Origin: JAUNKE01 sp041853585
Lineage (GTDB): Bacteria > Bacillota > Clostridia > Peptostreptococcales > Filifactoraceae
Reading direction: 5' to 3'
Length of the DNA stretch: 64,000 nt
Assembly (NCBI GenBank): GCA_041853585.1
Contig: JBGZSM010000069.1
Coordinates: 19,139 to 83,138 of the forward strand
The notes beneath the pieces were generated by a model, which was not told the DNA's origin, searched no databases, and worked only from the letters and a program-made list of their open reading frames with translations. A program made the position numbers and the translations under genes. Of this stretch, positions 34,371 to 42,206 are shown one piece after another. Each line of letters begins with the position of its first letter. The first letter of the stretch is position 1.

Positions 34371-35612
34371 CTATGAACAATAAGGTCTTACATTATCTAA
34401 AATATTTTCAGCAACGGCTTGCCAAGAAAATTTCTCCATCGGAAGAATGATTTTTTCAAAATTCCGCGCTGAAATTCGATTCATCTGCTCCTCAATCGCC
34501 TGAGCGAATCTTTTTTCATAATCCGGCAGCTCGCTCGGAATCGGCTTATCCATTTCAAGCATTCTCGGAAGCGGTACAAAAACAATCGGCGGCTCGGGAA
34601 TCTTGCTCGTAATCCAAGATTTGAGTCCCGGCGTATCCGATGCCACAACGGGCAAACCGCAAGCCATCGCCTCGATGCTCACCAAACCCAATCCTTCATA
34701 ATACGACGGAAAAACGAATAAATCACAGTTGCGATACAGCTCCGCAAGCTCCGTCTGCGGAATCATCCCCAAAAACTCAATCGGATAATCCGCCCGACTC
34801 GCCAGATTTTTGATTTCGGCAAACTCTTTTTCATCGCCGCCGCCACCCGCCAAATACAGCTCAATATTTTTGCTTTGCAAAAGCGCCAACGCTCGAAGCA
34901 AGGACAAAAGACCTTTGTTGACCGCAATCTTGCCGGCATAAGCCATTCGAATCGGACGATGAGATTCCTCATTTTTTCTTTTTTCGTCGCCGGGATAAAA
35001 AATCGCCGGATTGTATCCGTTGCCGACAGCGACAATTTGCTCCTTCGGCAGACCGACAATCTGCCGAATTTCCTCCCGCTGCTCCTCCTGAAGTGCAAAA
35101 ATCGTCGGGATTTTTTGTATCGCGCGCAGAATACGCTCCCGCTCAAACGAATTGCTCTCCAGTTGCCGTAAACAAGTTCCGTGACAGATGGCCGCGATGG
35201 AATGCTGAGGAAAATTTTCCACAACGAGCGCCGTCAAAAAATACAGATGATGACAAAGTATCAAATCCGGCTGAAACGATTCGACCATCTGTTTGAGCTT
35301 CTGCACAAATACATGCTCAAAACGCTTTGCCATCTCAGCGCTCAAATCCCGATATCTCGTTGACGGATACGGCATCACATCGCTCATCCCAAGCGGCGCG
35401 AACGGAAGCTCCTCGTTGCCGAAAATCACCGGCTCGATTATAATATCCGAAAAAGTATCGGCGAAATTCGCGAAATACGGCTCCTCTTTGTCGATGCCGC
35501 AAATAATTGCCTGCGTGTGATTCATTTTTTGAAACTCGCGCACCAATTCGCTCAAATACACTCCGCTTCCCGTGGCATAAGGCTTTTGCGCAATGACACT
35601 CAAAATTTTCAT
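34371..35612 (-). CDS. GT4-type glycosyltransferase
   Basis: A 413-residue GT-B fold enzyme. The N-terminus (MKILSVIAQKPYATGSGVYL) has the acceptor-side Gly motif. The C-terminal donor domain has IRMAYAGKIAVNKGLLSLLR, then LFVFPSYYEGLGLVSIEAMA with the E-x7-E nucleotide-sugar motif and CGLPVVASDTPG. It transfers a sugar from an activated donor; the acceptor is unknown. The ATG at 35612 has GGGGGAG. It reads closely after rlmH (10 bases), so it may share that transcript. Confidence 0.88.
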   Translation of the reverse strand: MKILSVIAQKPYATGSGVYLSELVREFQKMNHTQAIICGIDKEEPYFANFADTFSDIIIEPVIFGNEELPFAPLGMSDVMPYPSTRYRDLSAEMAKRFEHVFVQKLKQMVESFQPDLILCHHLYFLTALVVENFPQHSIAAICHGTCLRQLESNSFERERILRAIQKIPTIFALQEEQREEIRQIVGLPKEQIVAVGNGYNPAIFYPGDEKRKNEESHRPIRMAYAGKIAVNKGLLSLLRALALLQSKNIELYLAGGGGDEKEFAEIKNLASRADYPIEFLGMIPQTELAELYRNCDLFVFPSYYEGLGLVSIEAMACGLPVVASDTPGLKSWITSKIPEPPIVFVPLPRMLEMDKPIPSELPDYEKRFAQAIEEQMNRISARNFEKIILPMEKFSWQAVAENILDNVRPYCS

Positions 35613-35622
35613 AGCTCCCCCA

Positions 35623-36105
35623 TTATTTATGATAGATTTCGTTCGCATTGATTTTGCACGCACGATAAATTTGCTCCAACAACATCACACGAAACAGTTG
35701 ATGCGGAAAGGTCATTTGGCTGAAACTGATTTTCATATCGCCACGCTCCCTCACCGCATCACCCAGTCCGAGACTTCCGCCAATCAACAGCGTCAAATTG
35801 CTCACGCCTTGAACCGCTTTTTGCTCAAATAGTTCGGCAAAACCCTCCGAAGTCATCGCCTTTCCCTCCGGCGACAACAAAATGACAAATTCATTTTCTT
35901 TGATTTTGGAAAGCATGCGTCTCGCTTCCGCATCCTTGACCTGCTCTTCTTCCTTCGCCGATGCCTTTTCCGACAATTTTTCTTCCGGCAATTCCAAAAC
36001 ACTCAGTTTGGCAAAACGACTCAAACGCTTTTGATATTCCTCACTCGCCGCCTGCCAAAAACTCTCTTTCAATTTCCCTATCGCTATAATTTTTATGCTC
36101 AACAT
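35623..36105 (-). CDS. rlmH: 23S rRNA pseudouridine-1915 N3-methyltransferase
   Basis: A 160-residue SPOUT methyltransferase matching RlmH over its whole length: IKIIAIGKLKESFW, VILLSPEGKAMTSEGFAELF, LLIGGSLGLGDAVRERGD and the C-terminal SFSQMTFPHQLFRVMLLEQI with YRACKINANEIYHK. It methylates pseudouridine 1915 in helix 69 of 23S rRNA. Its ATG overlaps the stop of the small acidic gene upstream by one base (TAATG). Confidence 0.97.
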   Translation of the reverse strand: MLSIKIIAIGKLKESFWQAASEEYQKRLSRFAKLSVLELPEEKLSEKASAKEEEQVKDAEARRMLSKIKENEFVILLSPEGKAMTSEGFAELFEQKAVQGVSNLTLLIGGSLGLGDAVRERGDMKISFSQMTFPHQLFRVMLLEQIYRACKINANEIYHK

Positions 36106-36494
36106 TATTCGTAATCATCCTCATAAATCGGTTCGTAAAAATCTTCTTCATAATCATACTCGAATCGTCGTTGATTTTGCCGATGCTCTTCCTCCCAATA
36201 CGCTTTGCGCTGAGGATTTCCGGATTGCTCGAACCGCTCCATAAGCTCAGATTGCTCTTTGAAATACTGCTCCTCTTTCATCTGCTCAATCACTGCATCA
36301 ATATGACGCTCCAACATCGGATTCGGCTTCTTGTCCAAATCACTCGCGCCCTCCGGCATTTTTCCCGCCGGATTTGGCAATGCATCCTCTTTTTGATGCC
36401 CGCGCATATCCATTGTGTTTTCAGATTCGTCGACAGCTTTGGCTTGAACTTGCTTCTCTCTATCGACGCCTTCATTTTTCTCTATCTTTTTCAT
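36105..36494 (-). CDS. Small charged protein, unknown function
   Basis: A 129-residue soluble protein, all charged and low in hydrophobic residues: N-terminus KKIEKNEGVDREKQVQAKAV, a middle rich in Glu/Gln, and an acidic Tyr-rich tail (FEYDYEEDFYEPIYEDDYE). It is likely disordered. It is coupled to rlmH by a one-base stop/start overlap and has a ribosome site (GAGAGGAG). No family was recognised. Confidence 0.7.
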   Translation of the reverse strand: MKKIEKNEGVDREKQVQAKAVDESENTMDMRGHQKEDALPNPAGKMPEGASDLDKKPNPMLERHIDAVIEQMKEEQYFKEQSELMERFEQSGNPQRKAYWEEEHRQNQRRFEYDYEEDFYEPIYEDDYE

Positions 36495-36571
36495 CACAAA
36501 CTCCTCTCTCAAGTAGTTGTTCTTACTTTGATTATACGATTTTTCAGGCGCAATTACAAGCCAAAGCGAAC

Positions 36572-36641
36572 GCAAATAAAAAGTCACTGCTCAAAACTCC
36601 TTGGACTGTCATTTCAAATCAGGACTTTTCAAACAGTGACT
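36572..36641 (-). terminator. Terminator of the sao operon
   Basis: AGTCACTG, overlapping the saoL stop, pairs with CAGTGACT 45 bases on, with an inner AAAAGTCC/GGAGTTTT helix, followed by TTTTTATTTG. Confidence 0.75.
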
Positions 36642-37266
36642 ATCTTTCGTTAAGTCGAATGGAGAATGTTTTTTCCGCCACCTCAAACGCTTTCTCAACC
36701 GGAAGGCAATAAGTGTTTTCCTTATCCTCCTCCGCAATACCGTTATAATACTCTTCCATGTGTTTCTTTGAACCAAAGAAATTCATGATATTTCAACAAT
36801 TTGCCGCCCAATTTTCTACTTTTGATAAATCAACATGGATGGCACATAATGAGTGTGGCTGATACTCCGTCAATTCCCCATTGCAAATTGAAACTTGGAT
36901 TTTCTCGCCGGAAACGGGACATACCGACTCAATATTGATATCCTGATTGAATACAAATGCCGAACCCATCGCATCAATTGCGCACATTGAATAGAATTCT
37001 CTTCCGTCCTTAAGCTTTACATGATGACTGGTCGGTAAATTGGACACCGGATATGCAAATAGAATCTCTTCGCCGTCCGTTACAATAGTTTCCTTCTCTA
37101 TCAGGCTATCGATGATACTGCGATTATCTCCGCAAAATTTTTCCTCCGTAAGCGGTTTTCGTTTCTCAATCATCGCATTGAGCAATTCGATGCGAAGCTT
37201 ACTTTCTTTTTCATCTAATTTCGCATCAATGTTAATGACCTTTTCTAAATCAATTTTCGTATTCAC
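36640..37266 (-). CDS. saoL: MerB-like organometal lyase selenoprotein
   Basis: Reading the UGA at 36793-36795 as selenocysteine gives 208 residues, ending at TAG. The product matches alkylmercury lyase (MerB): SHHVKLKDGREFYSMCAIDA carries the catalytic Cys95 and Asp98 (MerB Cys96, Asp99), and ANCUNIMNFFGSKKH aligns with MerB CCHVHFFAS, so MerB Cys159-Cys160 becomes Cys157-Sec158. The 50 residues after the UGA (EEYYNG, LPVEKAFEVAEKTFS) also match the MerB C-terminus, which shows that the UGA is read through. MerB breaks carbon-mercury bonds; the substrate here is unproven. GTG start overlaps the saoA stop. The hairpin after the UGA is listed separately. The sao name is from memory. Confidence 0.9.
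36757..36787 (-). promoter_or_regulatory. bSECIS hairpin in saoL
   Basis: TTTCTTT-GGTTC-AAAGAAA, a perfect 7-bp stem extended by a CATG/CATG helix. The loop starts with GG, 18 bases after the UGA, within the 16-37 range of bacterial SECIS elements. Confidence 0.85.
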
Positions 37267-38018
37267 ACAATTACTCCCTTTTCTGAAATTTTTTGAACCA
37301 GTTTCATGCAATAGTCCTTATATTGCTCACAGTAGCGATTGCGTGGTCTCGGAAGATTATTTTCCAATTCATATACAATCTTTCCTGCATTCGTTGACAT
37401 CAAAATAACTTTATCACTCAAATATACTGCCTCATCCACATCGTGCGTTACCATGAGTGCGGTAATCTTTTCTTCACGCCAAATATTTTCAATCTCCATC
37501 TGGAGCGATTGGCGCATCATCAAATCCAATGCTCCAAGCGGTTCATCCATCAATAAAACCTTCGGCTTACTTGCCAAAGCTCGAACCAAAGCCGTTCTCT
37601 GTTTCATTCCACCTGATATCTGATGAGAATATAATTCTTCATGTCCTTTTAATTTAGAAATCTCCAACAGATATTCCAGCCTTTGCCGTTGTTCATTATC
37701 CGGAATCTTCATTTGTTTCATCGGGAACAAAATATTGTCTTTGACCGTCATCCAAGGGAACAACGCATAGTTCTGGAATACAAATGCTCTATCGGGATTC
37801 GGACCATTTATTATGTCGCCATCCAATTTCACCATTCCCGAATCGCTTTTTTCAAATCCGGCAATTATTGAAAGCATTGTTGTTTTTCCACATCCGGATG
37901 GACCGAGTAATGTTACAAACTGCCCCTCTTCTAAAGTGAATGAAATATTTTCCAGCACTTTCTTATGTTTGTTTTGATTTTTAAATGTCTTTGATATATT
38001 ATTTACTTCCAGTTTCAT
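37263..38018 (-). CDS. saoA: ABC transporter ATP-binding protein of the sao system
   Basis: A 251-residue ATPase of the nitrate/sulfonate/taurine (SsuB/TauB) type: Walker A LLGPSGCGKTT, Q-loop AFVFQNYALFPWMT, signature HQISGGMKQRTALVRALASK, Walker B VLLMDEPLGALD and switch VTHDVDEAVYLSD. It pairs with SaoP next door. The ATG overlaps the saoP stop (ATGA), and its own stop overlaps the saoL GTG, so all three are translationally coupled. It contains no Sec; it has only scattered Cys residues near the C-terminus (YCEQYKDYC). Confidence 0.9.
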   Translation of the reverse strand: MKLEVNNISKTFKNQNKHKKVLENISFTLEEGQFVTLLGPSGCGKTTMLSIIAGFEKSDSGMVKLDGDIINGPNPDRAFVFQNYALFPWMTVKDNILFPMKQMKIPDNEQRQRLEYLLEISKLKGHEELYSHQISGGMKQRTALVRALASKPKVLLMDEPLGALDLMMRQSLQMEIENIWREEKITALMVTHDVDEAVYLSDKVILMSTNAGKIVYELENNLPRPRNRYCEQYKDYCMKLVQKISEKGVIV

Positions 38019-38812
38019 GATACAAATCTCCACTTGGTAAGATATCTATTTGTTATTTGTAAAAGAATATCAATCGCATATCCTATAATAGCTGACATAA
38101 ACATCAGCGCAATCAGCACATCGGTTTGCATCATCGATTGTGCTTCCACCATTGAGTAGCCCAGACCGGCACTTGTCGCTATGAACTCCGCTCAGATTAC
38201 TGACATCCATCCGCTGCCGATTGCCAATCTCGCTCCTACTAGAATATCCGGTAACGCTCCGGGTATCACCACATTCCAAAAAATGCTCCATTTCCCGGCG
38301 CCCATACTTTTAGCTGCATTATAATAGTCTTTGGAAATATTTGATACCCCTTGATTCGTATTCAATATTACTTGGAACAGACCATTGATTGCAATCATGA
38401 AAAGAGTTGGTCCATCTCCAATTCCCAACCAGATAATTGTAAGAGGAACCCATGCCATCATCGGAATTTGACGAAGAGAATTCATCAGGCCACCAAAAAC
38501 ATAATTAAATTTTTTTGATAAGCCCATTCCGATTCCTAAAGGGATACCGATGATAAGTGCAATTAACCATCCTTTCAATACGCGTACCATAGTAATTCCA
38601 ACATTGGTCATAATTTTTAAATCAAAGATACTTTGAAAAAATGCTTTTGCCGTTGCATACGGCGTCGGTAAAAGTAATGGAATGGCGATTCTTTTTGCCG
38701 CAATGTACCATCCAAGCAACAAAATGCAGTAAAAAGCTAATTTCAAAATAGCATCTTTATAGTTGATTTTTAGATTCTGCATTATTTTATTGTCAGTAGT
38801 TTTACTTTCCAA
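38015..38812 (-). CDS. saoP: ABC transporter permease selenoprotein
   Basis: With the UGA at 38192-38194 read as Sec, the product has 265 residues and about six membrane helices of the SsuC/TauC permease family: GLSKKFNYVFGGLMNSLRQI, PMMAWVPLTIIWLGIGDGP and the EAA loop GASKWS-like MGAGKWSIFWNVVIPGALPD. Sec207 falls in GSGWMSVIUAEFIATSAGLG, where relatives have Ala or Cys before AE. Fifty-eight residues, including two helices, follow in frame and complete the family fold. The TTG start at 38812 follows GGAGGAGAGG; an internal ATG overlaps the saoB stop but lacks a ribosome site. Confidence 0.88.
38155..38173 (-). promoter_or_regulatory. bSECIS hairpin in saoP
   Basis: AGT-GCC pairs with GGC-(T)-ACT around loop GGTCTG, 24 bases after the UGA. 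The stem is weaker than in the other three, with one bulged T. Confidence 0.65.
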
Positions 38813-39546
38813 TCTTTTATCCTCTCCTCCTTTAAGTTCGTATAATTTGCAATTTGTCTTTGCATTTCCAACGAATCTTCATTAAGAATATTCACCGCTT
38901 TGTTGTAGGCTTTAACAAAGTTTTTGTATTCCTTTGTTCCGATATAGTTTTTATCCGCAACCAATACAAAAGTGTCATTAAGCATCGGATAGTCGGTCTC
39001 TCCACTCAAGCTTCCACTCTTGGCAACATCTAAAAAAACAGCATCCACTTGACCGCTTTCATAAGCATAGCCCAATGCATTACGACCGGTTTGATGAATT
39101 TCTATTGTTTTTTCAAATTTCGCCCTTAAATATTCTTCATGGAACATTTTATTTTCTTGAATTGCAATGCTCTTTATTTTGTCATTCCTTTTTATAATGA
39201 CATCCGTATTTTGAAATAGCGGACATACAACTACAAGGTCTGAATTCGATTGTGTAAGATTACTTGCCGCATCTTTACATAATATCGCCATGGAATAAAT
39301 ATCTGTGCTCAATGCCCATTGAGCCGTTTTTGCTCAACAGTCCCGAATGAAGAACGGTTTTACTTTCCCCTCCGTGTAAATTTCGTTGTGAATCATATAA
39401 TCCACCACAAAACCGGACATATCATCCGAGACCCCTATTGCTACTTGATTTTCAGTATTGTTTTTTTGATTCAAATTTTGATGGTAAACAAAGAAACTCA
39501 TGCCTATCAACACAAAAATCAAAAATACACTACGATTCAATTTCAT
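38782..39546 (-). CDS. saoB: ABC substrate-binding selenoprotein
   Basis: Reading through the UGA at 39334-39336 gives 254 residues with an N-terminal membrane anchor or signal (KLNRSVFLIFVLIGMSFFVY). Sec71 follows Cys70 in FFIRDCUAKTAQWALSTD; the rest resembles the NMT1/TauA type binding fold, for example NSDLVVVCPLFQN, GQVDAVFLDVAKSG and YKNFVKAYNKAVNIL. A Cys-Sec pair near the ligand cleft would suit soft-metal binding. The ATG at 39546 is chosen; a TTG eight codons upstream behind TAGGA is possible. It overlaps the 3' end of saoX by 17 bases. Confidence 0.88.
39307..39324 (-). promoter_or_regulatory. bSECIS hairpin in saoB
   Basis: GCTCAAT-GGGC-ATTGAGC, a perfect 7-bp stem whose loop begins with GG exactly 16 bases after the UGA. 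Confidence 0.85.
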
Positions 39547-40642
39547 TTGCCTTTTTTTCAAATTCCTCAAAAGTCATTCCTACCGGAAAATCCTTTTCAA
39601 TTTTCTCTTGAATGTATTTGTCAAAATCATCCAGTCCCGCGTCGTTATAGATATCTCTTTCTATAACATCCTCAACCGGCGGTAAAGTCTTCACCAAATT
39701 GTATTTTTTATACACCTCATAAGCATGATTAAACTGCTTTTCATTTAACTGCCAAGTAAGCGTTCTTCCTTCTTCATTGCATTTTTTATAAATGGTCATC
39801 AATGATACTTCGTACGGCACATTATAGTATTGTGAAAAAATCTCTGCCGCTTTTTTGGGATGTTCATAGATATATTTAATACTGTCCTGATGCGCCTTCA
39901 AAAGTTCGACAGCAAGTTCTCTATGCTCTTTAATGAAGTTTTTGTTCAATGCAAATCCGCAACAAATCCCCATTTCATCATCCATGTCACGATAAGTTGC
40001 CATTATTTTCCCAACCTTTTGATGCTCCGCCATCGAGCCCCAAGGGTCACAACAGGTATATCCTTTTATCTGGCCGGTACTCAAAGCCAAAAAACTGTCC
40101 GAATCCGAGCCGGTATTAACCAATTCATAGTCTTCTGCTTTTGTTGAGAGATTAAGAATCTGAGAATATCCCGCAAGCCAATCCTCACTTGTTGAGGGGG
40201 CGCCCATCGCAACTTTTTGACCATATAAATCTTCCGGTTTTTTAATATCATTGGACACAACCAGATACATTGAGCCGCCGATATGATTGTTTGCCGCATA
40301 AACAATCGGAGAACCTTCTCCGTTTGCCGCAACCAATCCTCGCGCGCCGATATATCCGGCATCCATTTGTCCTGCAGCCATCGCCTGTGGAACTTTGCCG
40401 TTTCCGGTCAACTTTACTTTGAGATTATGGGCTTTATATATTCCCGCCGCTTCTCCAACCGGTCCTGCAACCATGTGGTCACAATTGTAGTAGCCCAAAT
40501 TAATCTCATAATCACTGTTCACATCCGTCTGTTCCGGCGGTGTGCTGCTATTGGAATCTCCGCCTTGATTGCTTTTGCTGCATCCAAAAAATCCCGTTAC
40601 CAAAATCATGCTCAATAATATAGTTGCTATTTTTCTTTTCAT
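39530..40642 (-). CDS. saoX: ABC substrate-binding lipoprotein with paired cysteines
   Basis: A 370-residue lipoprotein (signal ending VTGFFGC, lipobox Cys21) of the NMT1/SsuA/TauA family: INLGYYNCDHMVAGPVGEAA, AAGQMDAGYIGARGLVAANG and LYGQKVAMGAPSTSEDWLAG. Two vicinal Cys pairs, YTCCDPWG (197-198) and GICCGFAL (227-228), are unusual for this family and would suit a thiophilic ligand. It is a second binding protein beside SaoB. GGAGG precedes the ATG; saoC ends eight bases upstream. No UGA is present; Cys-Cys takes the place that Cys-Sec has in SaoB. Confidence 0.88.
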   Translation of the reverse strand: MKRKIATILLSMILVTGFFGCSKSNQGGDSNSSTPPEQTDVNSDYEINLGYYNCDHMVAGPVGEAAGIYKAHNLKVKLTGNGKVPQAMAAGQMDAGYIGARGLVAANGEGSPIVYAANNHIGGSMYLVVSNDIKKPEDLYGQKVAMGAPSTSEDWLAGYSQILNLSTKAEDYELVNTGSDSDSFLALSTGQIKGYTCCDPWGSMAEHQKVGKIMATYRDMDDEMGICCGFALNKNFIKEHRELAVELLKAHQDSIKYIYEHPKKAAEIFSQYYNVPYEVSLMTIYKKCNEEGRTLTWQLNEKQFNHAYEVYKKYNLVKTLPPVEDVIERDIYNDAGLDDFDKYIQEKIEKDFPVGMTFEEFEKKANEIES

Positions 40643-40650
40643 ATTGCCTC

Positions 40651-41124
40651 CTAACAACAATTGTCCATATCCTCACTAAACAAATCTCGAACTGTCATAT
40701 CCGCTTGCATGCGATAAATGGCATATCCGTAATTTCCATCTTTCGAGCCTGATATTATAAATTCGATAGGCTCTTTTTCATCAATGTTTTTAAACTGAAT
40801 ATCTACATTCTCTCTTGGGGCTAAAAACTTTTCCGTCGCTTGATATTGTGTATTATCTTTATTGAGCAGTACTACCGCATAATTTTTTTCTTCTTCTTGA
40901 GGATGGTATATGACCAACAAATCTTTTTTCCCGTCATCATTCACATCTTCACTTTTTGCCATCAGCAAATCATAATTTTTATTTGTTTCTAAAAAATGAA
41001 TGAGGTAAGGATGGTCTTTTTCTCCAAAATCATTATTTTCCTGAATGGATTTGTTTCGACTATAAAGCTGAAAGCCTACCACAAAAATGACGAAAACTGC
41101 AATAATTTTTTTCAGTTCTTTCAT
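40651..41124 (-). CDS. saoC: Cys-Cys-COOH protein of the sao system
   Basis: A 157-residue exported or membrane-anchored protein (helix at residues 6-20) with a SEDVNDDGKKDLLVIYH stretch that resembles a calcium-binding FG-GAP/EF-like loop. It ends DMDNCC followed directly by TAG, so its last two residues are a vicinal Cys pair at the free C-terminus. No other function is visible. The ATG overlaps the saoE stop (ATGA). The terminal CC is reminiscent of thiol carriers such as the C-terminal pair of MerA. Confidence 0.85.
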   Translation of the reverse strand: MKELKKIIAVFVIFVVGFQLYSRNKSIQENNDFGEKDHPYLIHFLETNKNYDLLMAKSEDVNDDGKKDLLVIYHPQEEEKNYAVVLLNKDNTQYQATEKFLAPRENVDIQFKNIDEKEPIEFIISGSKDGNYGYAIYRMQADMTVRDLFSEDMDNCC

Positions 41125-42206
41125 TGCAATCTCCTTTTCTCTATATAACTCATGATTCTATGATACATTGCCAGCGCAAAGAATATCAGAATAACGGATG
41201 AAGCTGCATAACGAAATCCCGTCGGGAAAATAACTATCAACCGATTGGCACTTTGAATTGAATAGTCGATTGTATCAATACTTATCTGCGGTTTATAACT
41301 CGGCATCAAAATTAAATTCGTAATATAGCCTAGAACAACAGCCATCGCCGTAACAACTCCACCGTAAATGATTGCCGATCGCTTCCCTATCATTCGATAA
41401 ATACTGATTAGTTCCGCGATATTGGTAGATGCGCCCGCAATCAAAAAAGTTACTGCAGAACCCGGTGACGCTCCCGCTGCAATCAGGGCAGCAATAAACG
41501 GAATATGACCGACCGCACAAACATACATTACCGTTGCCAATATCGCTACATTTAATAATGACAATGCACTTGGATTTCCTAAATATTTCTGAATTACGGA
41601 TGATGGAAAAGTTACCATAATGAATCCGGCTACAAACATCCCTGTAACAACATATTTACTTATTACTAAAGCAAAATCGTTCACCATCCAAACAAATCCC
41701 GATTTTATTTTTTCAGGTATGCTTCTAGTATCCATCCGCTCACTCATCTCGATATTTTGAGAATAAGCCTGTGGATAATACAATTCTTTTCCGGCGGTGC
41801 TGTTTGCAATCCATCCAATCATCATCGGAAAAATTAAACCAATTACAAAATATATTGCGGTCAGTTCTTTCCCAAATAATCCGTACGACAAAATCAGCGC
41901 AATCGGATTGATAACCGGCGTGGATGTCATAAAACAAAGTACCGGACCGATATAAGCGCCGGAATAATACATACTGATTCCCAACGGAACGGTTCCGCAA
42001 CTGCAAATAGGCAAGACAAATCCCGACAGTGTAACTTTCATCAAAGCTGAAAAACTCTTATTCCCCAAATGATGATGCAGCTTTTCGACAGGAATTAAAT
42101 CATGCAGAATCGCTGCGATGAGGTAGCTGATTACAATCCAAGAAGACGCGGTGTTCAATAAATTAAAAGAAACGCGAAGAATATTCCAAAGATACTCTCT
42201 CATCAT
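41121..42206 (-). CDS. saoE: ArsP-like permease, probable organometal efflux
   Basis: A 361-residue protein with about eight membrane helices of the DUF318/ArsP permease family. Two family motifs are clear: SGFVLPICSCGTVPLGISMY (CSCG, residues about 64-76) and TSTPVINPIALILSYGLFG; a second half repeats the fold (YVCAVGHIPFIAALIAAGAS, GASTNIAELISIYRMIG). ArsP exports trivalent organoarsenicals using Cys thiols. Genes on both sides are coupled by 4-base overlaps, so it belongs to the system. Direction and substrate are inferred. Confidence 0.88.
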   Translation of the reverse strand: MMREYLWNILRVSFNLLNTASSWIVISYLIAAILHDLIPVEKLHHHLGNKSFSALMKVTLSGFVLPICSCGTVPLGISMYYSGAYIGPVLCFMTSTPVINPIALILSYGLFGKELTAIYFVIGLIFPMMIGWIANSTAGKELYYPQAYSQNIEMSERMDTRSIPEKIKSGFVWMVNDFALVISKYVVTGMFVAGFIMVTFPSSVIQKYLGNPSALSLLNVAILATVMYVCAVGHIPFIAALIAAGASPGSAVTFLIAGASTNIAELISIYRMIGKRSAIIYGGVVTAMAVVLGYITNLILMPSYKPQISIDTIDYSIQSANRLIVIFPTGFRYAASSVILIFFALAMYHRIMSYIEKRRLQ

